From: an uncultured Candidatus Saccharibacteria bacterium
Lineage (GTDB): Bacteria; Patescibacteriota; Saccharimonadia; Saccharimonadales; Saccharimonadaceae
Direction of reading: 5' to 3'
Assembly: GCA_947253995.1 (NCBI GenBank)
Contig: CAMYBM010000011.1
Span: forward strand, 1-14,067
Length of the DNA: 14,067 nt
The position numbers were made by a program, and so were the translations under genes. The notes beneath the pieces were generated by a model, which had not been told where the DNA came from, ran no database searches, and worked only from the letters and a program-made list of their open reading frames with translations. Of this stretch, positions 1 through 6,593 are shown one piece after another; position 1 is the stretch's first letter, and each line of letters begins with the position of its first letter.

Positions 1-289
1 CCAATTGTGACTTATACGCTAACTCCGCCGCCTCTGTCATAATTTGCCATGGTGAGGTTGATAAATAACATTCGTCCCGCGGTTCTACCCGCTCCGGCGC
101 GGCCTCTATTACCTCGGTGACATAGCCTTCAGCATAGCTACGCTTTAGCTTAGTCAATTGAACCCTGACCGTCTCGCGAGGAAGCGCTCCCCAAACGAAC
201 ACTTTGCGGCCGTCAGCCAATTGCCCCATAGCTCGTCCGCCCGGAACTAAAGTTGCAACTTTAACAATTTCGCTAATTACTTGTTTCAT
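1..289 (-). CDS. TrmA/RlmD-family RNA (uracil-5-)-methyltransferase with TRAM domain, N-terminal part only
   Basis: About 96 N-terminal residues are visible; the gene runs off the low-coordinate edge. The translation starts MKQVISEIVKVATLVPGG and continues GRAMGQLADGRKVFVWGALP, which is the TRAM-domain pattern (G-x-G, D-G-R-x-V-F-V, G-A-L-P-x-E-x-V) of the class I SAM-dependent methyltransferases that make 5-methyluridine in tRNA or 23S rRNA. After the TRAM domain comes PRDECYLSTSPWQIM. In RlmD/RumA this place holds a C-x5-C-G-G-C cluster motif; here only one Cys remains and STSPWQ replaces the CGGC part, so the visible region cannot supply the usual [4Fe-4S] ligands. The ATG at 289 is the only plausible start, because an in-frame TAG lies at 299-301. 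The start overlaps the 3' end of the debranching enzyme gene by 17 nt, which suggests translational coupling; the Shine-Dalgarno sequence is weak. The catalytic domain, and so the target, is outside the window. Confidence 0.72.
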   Translation of the reverse strand, partial: MKQVISEIVKVATLVPGGRAMGQLADGRKVFVWGALPRETVRVQLTKLKRSYAEGYVTEVIEAAPERVEPRDECYLSTSPWQIMTEAAELAYKSQL

Positions 290-2210
290 GATAGAGGCCT
301 AACATTACCCAGCCAACAGCATTGATCTGAATCCGACCAACAATTGGCTTACCATCAGATTGCCATTGCCAAGTATCCGTATCGTCAGCCAACACACGCC
401 ACGAGCCATTAGGCAAGGTAACAACCTGATCTTTCTGCTCTCTATTATACACAATCAGTAGCCTATCCGCTACAACAGATTCACCTTCGCTTCGATTATC
501 AACTGCAAACCCAACCATGCCTGGTGCGATCCAATCATCTGTAATACGGCGCGGCGCGAGCGCACTTTTGTCGCACAAGCCGGGCAACTGTTTACGTAAA
601 GCAATTAGCCCCTGATAATAGCTAAACAAACTAGTGGTACGCTCTACTGCGCTCCAATCCAACTGATTTAATTCAAGTGGTGCATTGTGCGAATTGTCAT
701 TACCATCCTTGGTGCGATAGAACGACTCGCCGCTTAACATAAACGGGCGCCCCTGACATGTCAAATAAATCGCCGCAGCTAAACGATATTGTCGCCGCCG
801 CAGCTCAATATCTGTAGTCGTCGAAGCAAGCTTGTCCCACAATGTTTGATTATCATGCGCTGATACATAATTGATAATTTGACCCGGATTTTTTAGCCCA
901 GTACCCGCAATGCAACGCCCGCGAGCAGCAGTCACAATCTGATGCTCAGTATTGCTAGCACCATTAACAAAGCCCGTAGCTGCATGGTCACTAGCCGAAC
1001 CCTTAATTGAATCCCGTGTATCATCTGAGAATATACCTATGCCGCCATCTAGCTGCCAAAGATTATTTTTATTGGCAAGCGGGGCCCAAGACTCTGTATC
1101 TCCAGCTGCCCACGGTTCACCGTAAACTAACTTTTCGCCAGCACCATAGCACTTATCTAAGCGATACCTAATATCGCGCATCAAGTCAACGTCCATTAGC
1201 CCCATGAGGTCAAACCGAAAACCATCAATGTGATATTCCCTAGCCCAATACAAAACGCTGTCAACAATAAACTTATGCGCCATTGGCCGCTCCGTTGCAA
1301 TGTCGTTACCACAGCCCGAGCCGTTCGACAAATTACCTTGGCCATCCGTACGATAATAGTAATACGGCATTGTCTGATTGAGAGCGTTATCTAGGCTCTG
1401 TGTATGGTTATATACCACGTCCATAATTACGCGAAAACCCTGCCGATGCAAACTCATAATCATCTGCTTGAGCTCGGTTACTCGAACAGCACCATCGTGT
1501 GGATTGGTAGAATAAGATCCTTCAGGTACATTATAGTTCACCGGATCATAACCCCAGTTAAACTGGTCGGATTTAGTTTCATCGACTGATCCATAATCAA
1601 AAATCGGCATCAATTGCAAATGCGTTATGCCAAGCTGTTTTAAATAATTTAACCCAGTAGGCAGATTACCAGCCCCGTCTAGCGTAGTGTCAGATTCAGT
1701 TAGAGCTAAATATTTACCACGCAGATCCGGCGCGAACCCACCACGGGCATGCGAAGACAATTCCTTAATATGAATTTCGGCAATAATACTATCTGCAGCT
1801 GGATCTGGCGCCGCATCGTCATCCCATCCAGCAGGGCTAACTGCTTGTAAATCAATCAACATAGCGCGCTTACCATTTACGCCTGTCGTACGGGCGTATG
1901 GGTCGCCCGCAGTACATTCACACCCATCGATTGCTAATAAAAAATCGTAGTAGAGCCCGTGCAAATTCTCACTGTTCTCGTACGTCCATACACCATCGGC
2001 AGATAACTGCATCGGCTCCGACCAATATGGTTTTGTATCCGGCTCACCATCACGATAGAAGCGCAACATGGCGCGCTCGGCAACTGGCGACCAGAGTTTA
2101 ACTGTTGTACCACTAGCGTCACACCTCGCTCCAAGATCGCTACCATGGTAAGACAAAGGTAAAATATTTGCCGTTTGGTAATAGTTAACCCAGTCTTTAG
2201 CTGACTTCAT
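273..2210 (-). CDS. pulA: Type I pullulanase-like GH13 alpha-glucan debranching enzyme
   Basis: 645 residues, predicted to hydrolyse alpha-1,6 branch points of glycogen or limit dextrins. An N-terminal CBM48-like beta-sandwich covers about residues 25-110. The GH13 (beta/alpha)8 barrel follows with the pullulanase signature FNWGYDP (217-223; usually YNWGYDP). The four GH13 conserved regions are present: DVVYNH (264-269), DGFRFDLMG (329-337, nucleophile D334), YGEPW (363-367, acid/base E365) and SAHDNQ (450-455, D453). A C-terminal beta domain occupies about 560-640. There is no signal peptide (start MKSAKDWVNYY), so the enzyme should be cytoplasmic and act on intracellular glucan, unlike secreted pullulanases. 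Its ATG overlaps the phosphorylase stop in TAATG, and an AAGGTG Shine-Dalgarno lies at 2218-2223, so the two genes are almost certainly co-translated. The downstream methyltransferase gene starts inside its last codons. The family is clear; the exact preference (pullulan, amylopectin or glycogen limit dextrin) cannot be read from sequence. Confidence 0.93.
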   Translation of the reverse strand: MKSAKDWVNYYQTANILPLSYHGSDLGARCDASGTTVKLWSPVAERAMLRFYRDGEPDTKPYWSEPMQLSADGVWTYENSENLHGLYYDFLLAIDGCECTAGDPYARTTGVNGKRAMLIDLQAVSPAGWDDDAAPDPAADSIIAEIHIKELSSHARGGFAPDLRGKYLALTESDTTLDGAGNLPTGLNYLKQLGITHLQLMPIFDYGSVDETKSDQFNWGYDPVNYNVPEGSYSTNPHDGAVRVTELKQMIMSLHRQGFRVIMDVVYNHTQSLDNALNQTMPYYYYRTDGQGNLSNGSGCGNDIATERPMAHKFIVDSVLYWAREYHIDGFRFDLMGLMDVDLMRDIRYRLDKCYGAGEKLVYGEPWAAGDTESWAPLANKNNLWQLDGGIGIFSDDTRDSIKGSASDHAATGFVNGASNTEHQIVTAARGRCIAGTGLKNPGQIINYVSAHDNQTLWDKLASTTTDIELRRRQYRLAAAIYLTCQGRPFMLSGESFYRTKDGNDNSHNAPLELNQLDWSAVERTTSLFSYYQGLIALRKQLPGLCDKSALAPRRITDDWIAPGMVGFAVDNRSEGESVVADRLLIVYNREQKDQVVTLPNGSWRVLADDTDTWQWQSDGKPIVGRIQINAVGWVMLGLYHETSN

Positions 2211-3976
2211 TAATCCACACCTTTAAACAAAAACTTCAGGTAATCCCGTATCATACGAGACCCGCTAATCACGGGCAAATATGCCGCTAGTGTATCCGCC
2301 GCCGCCTGGGCCCAAACGACATCCTCTTTGCAAGCTTGTGCAGCTCGCTGCATTTGCAAATAAAGCGATTTAATTTCATCAGCCTCTGTGTCTCCCCTAA
2401 CAATATAGGCAGGTGAAGACTCCACATCAGCAACTCCACCATCATTGGTTGAAACTAACAGCGTGAGATTGCCCAAGTCCTTCATAAACGAAGTTCCGCA
2501 GGCCTCTAACCCGACAATCGGTACATTTATCGAAATATCTGATCCCATACTAATCGCAGTAGCTAACGCTTCGTCATAATCGACAATATAATGCACGCGC
2601 TCATGCAGCACCGGATCAGCTGCAATTTGACGCAGCATTGATTGCAATCGATCATAAGTCGTATCACCCTTCCCGACATTCCCTGCCATCATGCCGGCCA
2701 TAATATAATGTGCATTATATTTAACCAAAATATTCTTGAGTTGCTCAATGTCCGCAAATGGTAGCCATGGCCGCTTGTAAGCTACAAAACGACGTTTGTA
2801 GTCAAACAACACGGCATCCTCTGGTATTTGCACGGTCTCGCCATATTGATCTTTGCGCTGTAACAGTAGGTGGTTCAGTCGCTTACGTGCCAAACGCTTA
2901 AACTGACGCAGCGTATCTACGTTGGTTGTAATTGCTTGATAAATTTTATTTTGATAGTCACGTGCCGGCATGTTAAATTTATCGATGATATTGTGTTGAT
3001 GATAAAACTCGATAATTTCCGGCTGCAACCAAGTATCCAAATGAATACCGTTAGTAATAGGCGTAAATTGAACCTTCTCCCCGGATAAATCATGGTAATC
3101 GGCTACTTTAGCATGCAACTTAGCTACGGCGTTCTTCGCTTCAGCCAGTTCAATTGTCAAACTACTTAGCTTTAGCCTACCAGCATTGAATAATCCTCGC
3201 AAAAAGTGCCGCAAGGCTGGCGACTTAACGTTCGGCAGAACGTAACGTTCAAACTGATCATAACTAAACTCCGACTCTGCAGCTTGTACCAAAGTATGGT
3301 TAGTATACAGCGTGTGTTTACGTACATAGACAATTGACTCGTACAAACTCATACCGTTAATACACAATTCATCTAGACGCGCCACAGCAGCAAAGACAGT
3401 GGCCGTCTCGTTAAGCTGCAACACAGCTGGTTTTAAGTGTAATAATTTTAGTGCCGCATAACCACCGAACCCTAGGCTAACCATTTGGTAAAGTCGATGG
3501 TCGGACGAAGGTTCGCCTTGGTACAACATTCCAAAATTTGGCTCGGTAACGCAGACAAATCGCGTCGTTCCTAAGACTTTAGTGTAAACGTCTAGCGTAG
3601 CCGGAAGTTGATCCTTCACCTGGATAGTCGTCTCGCCCACTCGAGTAAAGCTTTCCTTCTCTGGCGACTTATCAATATATTGAAAATACGGTTGAAAATC
3701 AACCATATACTGATGCCCTTCTCGACGATAAAACGGCGTTAGAACCACAAACGGCAAATCTAATTCCTCGGCGCAGCGTCTAGTGTCGGCAGCCAACACA
3801 CCCAGGCCACCCGCTCCCCGGATCCCATTCTTGACGTCGTAAATTTCCATTGTCGTATAGACGTAGGGATGATCAACGCTCAACTTATGCATTAATGATC
3901 GACGATCAATCGCCTGGTAAAACTCTGCTACCTCTTCAATCGAATTGTGATTGTCATTTTTTGCTTGCCCACTCAT
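2210..3976 (-). CDS. glgP: Short-type alpha-glucan (glycogen/maltodextrin) phosphorylase, GT35, divergent
   Basis: 588 residues, predicted to release glucose-1-phosphate from alpha-1,4-glucan ends using orthophosphate and pyridoxal phosphate (PLP). Its length fits the short bacterial phosphorylase group rather than the ~800-residue GlgP/MalP. Landmarks in order: GGLGVLAAD (56-64), QLNETAT (187-193), YTNHTLVQA (224-232), TPITNGIH (305-312), RRFVAYKR (395-402, PLP-phosphate pocket), VDYDEALA (465-472), EACGTSFMKD (491-500) and NDGGV (511-515). K499 is the expected PLP Schiff-base lysine. Oddities: the His of the QLNDTHP motif of classical phosphorylases (His377 in rabbit muscle enzyme) aligns with A192, and F497 sits where most members have Gly two residues before the lysine. 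The ATG at 3976 is fixed by a TAA three codons upstream and by an adjacent promoter that leaves almost no leader; no Shine-Dalgarno is seen. It is followed directly by the debranching enzyme gene, its natural partner. Family assignment is firm; activity is inferred. Confidence 0.82.
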   Translation of the reverse strand: MSGQAKNDNHNSIEEVAEFYQAIDRRSLMHKLSVDHPYVYTTMEIYDVKNGIRGAGGLGVLAADTRRCAEELDLPFVVLTPFYRREGHQYMVDFQPYFQYIDKSPEKESFTRVGETTIQVKDQLPATLDVYTKVLGTTRFVCVTEPNFGMLYQGEPSSDHRLYQMVSLGFGGYAALKLLHLKPAVLQLNETATVFAAVARLDELCINGMSLYESIVYVRKHTLYTNHTLVQAAESEFSYDQFERYVLPNVKSPALRHFLRGLFNAGRLKLSSLTIELAEAKNAVAKLHAKVADYHDLSGEKVQFTPITNGIHLDTWLQPEIIEFYHQHNIIDKFNMPARDYQNKIYQAITTNVDTLRQFKRLARKRLNHLLLQRKDQYGETVQIPEDAVLFDYKRRFVAYKRPWLPFADIEQLKNILVKYNAHYIMAGMMAGNVGKGDTTYDRLQSMLRQIAADPVLHERVHYIVDYDEALATAISMGSDISINVPIVGLEACGTSFMKDLGNLTLLVSTNDGGVADVESSPAYIVRGDTEADEIKSLYLQMQRAAQACKEDVVWAQAAADTLAAYLPVISGSRMIRDYLKFLFKGVD

Positions 3977-3987
3977 AATATGGTCTT

Positions 3988-4016
3988 ATTTTAGCAAAAA
4001 AGCATAACCATTTCAA
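3988..4016 (-). promoter_or_regulatory. Sigma-70-type promoter of the phosphorylase-debranching enzyme-methyltransferase operon
   Basis: Read on the minus strand: -35 TTGAAA at 4016-4011, a 17-bp spacer, and -10 TAAAAT at 3993-3988, preceded by TGC, which makes an extended -10. The -35 covers the TGA stop codon of the upstream ATPase gene (4015-4013). A start about 7 nt past the -10 falls near 3981-3980, only about 4-5 nt before the ATG at 3976. The transcript would therefore be nearly leaderless, which agrees with the lack of a Shine-Dalgarno. Motifs are read directly; promoter activity is inferred. Confidence 0.7.
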
Positions 4017-6454
4017 ATATCGGCATGATCAAAATGGTAGAACAAATGCTTAAGCAGCTCTACTACCACTAAATAGCTAACGATAATGCCAGCAATCATC
4101 AAACTCAGCTGCCAGCTAGGCACCACGAAGCCAAACCAAGTGCCAATTGCGGTATAAACAATGCCAAGCGCCAAGGCGCTAATACAGCCAATGCTGCAAA
4201 TTAGCGGTAACGCCGGCCGGCTACTCAATGCCCCCTTGCGCGAACGAATAATAAATACTACCAACATTTGCGTAAGCAATGACTCGACAAACCAACAAGT
4301 TTGAAATTGAGCAACATCCGCTTTAAATAAAAGCAACAGAATAGCAAAAGTAAAACAGTCAAATAATGAGCTAGTGACACCAAATAACAACATAAACTTC
4401 TTCAACGATTTTAATCTCATGCAGCGCGGACGTACTAATTGATCCCGGTCAACGTTATCCGAAGGGATAGCAAACTGTGAAGTGTCGTACATCAAATTAT
4501 TTAGCAAAATCTGCGATGCTGTCATTGGCAAAAATGGTAGCACCAAAGATGCACCCGCCATTGAGAGCATATTACCAAAATTAGAGCTAAGGCTCATCTT
4601 AAGGTATTTCATTGTATTGGCAACAGTTCGACGACCTTCTACTACACCATCATTCAGATAACGCAAACTTTTACCCAGCAAGATTATATCAGCCGTTTGC
4701 TTAGCAACATCTACTGCGTTATTGACTGATATACCGATATCCGACATTCGCAACGCCGGCGCATCATTAATCCCATCTCCCATATAGCCAACCACATGAC
4801 CAGCCTGTCGCAAAGCTTCAATAACTGCTAATTTCTGGCTAGGATTAACCCGCGCAAAAATAGTAGTCTTACCAACTAACCGGCGCAATTTTATACGATT
4901 TAATTTACTAATTTGATCACCAGTCAAAACACCCTCTACTGGCAAGCCCAAACTCTCAGCAATCTTAGTTGCAACTAATGGATTATCCCCAGTGACAATT
5001 TTTACGGTAATGCCGTTGGCTGCCAAAGTCTGCAAAGACTTAGCGGCTGAGGTCTTTGGCGGATCTTCGAATGCAATAAACCCTTCAAACACCATCTCTG
5101 ATTCTGCGGATTGACTAACATCGGACGTGGTCAACTCACGCGTCGCTACCATCAACGTACGGTAACCCTGCTTACTTAAATTGGCACAATCTTGCCGCAA
5201 CTTTTTCAAATTAGGCGCGGTCAATGGCTGCAGAACACCATCATTATCATAGTAATATTTAATTATATCAAACATGTTATCGGCAGCGCCTTTTGTGATC
5301 AACTGATAAACATTGCCAATCTTAGCAAGCACACTCTCACGGCGACGCTGAAAATCAAACGGTAGCTCGCGGCACATAACGTAGCCATTCAGACGAGCCG
5401 GGTTGCAAGACAAAACAGCATCATCTAATGGGCTATTGAACGAACGCGAGTTATTACTTACAAACGCAGCTAGCTGCAGCAGATGCGGCGCAGCCTCACC
5501 AAGATAATCTTGCGTTTTAGCTACAGAAATCTTACTCTCGGTTAACGTTCCTGTTTTGTCGGTACATAATACATCCATGCTTCCAAAGTTTTGCATTGCT
5601 GACAGCTTTTTGACGATTGCGCCTTTCTGTGCCATCCTTAATGATCCCTTGGTCAAATTAATCGTAATAATAAGAGGCAGCAACTCTGGCGTCATCCCAA
5701 CGGCCAATGCAATGGCAAACAAAATCGAACTAGCCATGTCACGATGAAAAGCAATGTTAATTACTACGATCATTAGCACTAAACCGAACGTTATTCGCGT
5801 TAACATTACGGACAAGCGCGCAATTTCAACATCAAACTCTGTCACTTTGTCGCGCGCTAACGACTTGGCAATTTTAGCAAACTCAGTATTTGCCCCGGTC
5901 TGTTGCAATAGAACACGGCCGCTGCCGCTAGTAACATTGCTACCCATCTTCACCTTATCTTGCACTGCCTTAATTACTGGGAACGATTCTCCAGTAATGG
6001 CACTCTCATCAACCGCCATGCCATCAGATTCTAACACTATACCATCTGCTGGAATCAAACTGCCAATAGTCACCGCAACTACATCTCCCGGGACGAGATT
6101 GGCAACGGAAACTTTGCGCAATTTACCGCTTCTTAAAACCGTGGCGGTGACTCTTACCGTCTTTTGCAAGGCTTGCGCCGCCCTAGCCGAACGAAAAGTG
6201 TTGATAAAATCTAACGTCGTAGAAATAAATACTATCACCAAGACAGTTACGGCATTTGTTACCTCATGCATATAAAGTGACAAAGCAGCAGCTACTACTA
6301 AAACAATCACGAGCGGATTTTTGAATCGAAGCAAATACTCTCTCACGCCGTTTAAACGATGAGCCGGCGCTAAGGTGTTGTAGCCATATTTTAGAAGTCG
6401 CCGTCTAGCGGCATCATCCGTCAACCCTAATTTACAATCTCTCTCCACCCTCAT
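4013..6454 (-). CDS. mgtA: Magnesium-translocating P-type ATPase, type IIIB (MgtA/MgtB-like)
   Basis: 813 residues; an inner-membrane ATP-driven pump predicted to import Mg2+. P-type landmarks: actuator-domain TGES (154-157), phosphorylation motif DKTGT (299-303, aspartyl-phosphate D299), KGA of the nucleotide domain (388-390), TGDNP (488-492) and hinge MGDGINDAP (558-566). The M4 motif GMTPELLP (253-260) and the later NFGNMLSMA (625-633) and NNLMYDTSQ (652-660) match MgtA-type pumps rather than Ca2+, K+ or heavy-metal pumps. Hydrophobic segments lie at about 46-61, 68-84, 219-236, 243-264, 628-645, 687-710, 722-736, 750-770 and 780-800, as expected for about ten helices. It is somewhat shorter than the ~900-residue enteric enzymes because of a short N-terminus that begins just before the usual GLT..eA..RL..YG.N motif. 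The ATG at 6454 is supported by an in-frame TAG 12 nt upstream and by a strong adjacent promoter. It has its own promoter, separate from rpoBC. Confidence 0.92.
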   Translation of the reverse strand: MRVERDCKLGLTDDAARRRLLKYGYNTLAPAHRLNGVREYLLRFKNPLVIVLVVAAALSLYMHEVTNAVTVLVIVFISTTLDFINTFRSARAAQALQKTVRVTATVLRSGKLRKVSVANLVPGDVVAVTIGSLIPADGIVLESDGMAVDESAITGESFPVIKAVQDKVKMGSNVTSGSGRVLLQQTGANTEFAKIAKSLARDKVTEFDVEIARLSVMLTRITFGLVLMIVVINIAFHRDMASSILFAIALAVGMTPELLPLIITINLTKGSLRMAQKGAIVKKLSAMQNFGSMDVLCTDKTGTLTESKISVAKTQDYLGEAAPHLLQLAAFVSNNSRSFNSPLDDAVLSCNPARLNGYVMCRELPFDFQRRRESVLAKIGNVYQLITKGAADNMFDIIKYYYDNDGVLQPLTAPNLKKLRQDCANLSKQGYRTLMVATRELTTSDVSQSAESEMVFEGFIAFEDPPKTSAAKSLQTLAANGITVKIVTGDNPLVATKIAESLGLPVEGVLTGDQISKLNRIKLRRLVGKTTIFARVNPSQKLAVIEALRQAGHVVGYMGDGINDAPALRMSDIGISVNNAVDVAKQTADIILLGKSLRYLNDGVVEGRRTVANTMKYLKMSLSSNFGNMLSMAGASLVLPFLPMTASQILLNNLMYDTSQFAIPSDNVDRDQLVRPRCMRLKSLKKFMLLFGVTSSLFDCFTFAILLLLFKADVAQFQTCWFVESLLTQMLVVFIIRSRKGALSSRPALPLICSIGCISALALGIVYTAIGTWFGFVVPSWQLSLMIAGIIVSYLVVVELLKHLFYHFDHADI

Positions 6455-6463
6455 GTTATCTCT

Positions 6464-6492
6464 ATTCTAGTCTGACAAAGTAAAACCGTCAA
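6464..6492 (-). promoter_or_regulatory. Strong sigma-70-type promoter of the Mg2+ ATPase gene, leaderless
   Basis: Read on the minus strand: -35 TTGACG at 6492-6487, a spacer of exactly 17 bp, and -10 TAGAAT at 6469-6464. The roughly 20 bases before the -35 (6513-6493) are almost purely A/T, like an UP element. Initiation about 7 nt after the -10 falls near 6457, only 2-4 nt before the ATG at 6454, so no room remains for a Shine-Dalgarno or a Mg2+-sensing leader such as that of enteric mgtA. Motifs are read directly; the start point is inferred. Confidence 0.75.
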
Positions 6493-6531
6493 ATTAATTT
6501 ACTTATAAATTATCGGTCATGTCATTCAACG

Positions 6532-6570
6532 GTAAAGAGCCTGCTAGCTTTCGCTTGGCAGGCTCTTTAC
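6532..6570 (-). terminator. 13-bp hairpin after rpoC, putative transcription end of rpoBC
   Basis: A perfect 13-bp inverted repeat, GTAAAGAGCCTGC (6532-6544) with GCAGGCTCTTTAC (6558-6570), encloses 13 nt in which AGC/GCT can pair again around TTTC. It starts 24 nt after the rpoC stop codon and precedes the ATPase promoter, the right place for a terminator. On the minus strand the stem is not followed by a real T-tract; the only T run (TTT) lies inside the 3' arm. It may terminate weakly, stabilise the 3' end, or need a factor. Confidence 0.6.
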
Positions 6571-6593
6571 TCTAGTAGATTGTTTGGTTAATG

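Noticed and set aside
4013..4015. Possible UGA recoding, since translation past the ATPase TGA would continue for only 8 codons to a TAA.
   Set aside because: The protein already ends where MgtA-type pumps end, the promoter overlaps this stop, and nothing here needs UGA as a sense codon. A single case cannot exclude recoding, but no evidence supports it.
5754..6275. A 173-residue open frame on the plus strand.
   Set aside because: It is antisense to the conserved actuator and membrane part of the Mg2+ ATPase, shows no domain, and its composition is that of a shadow frame.
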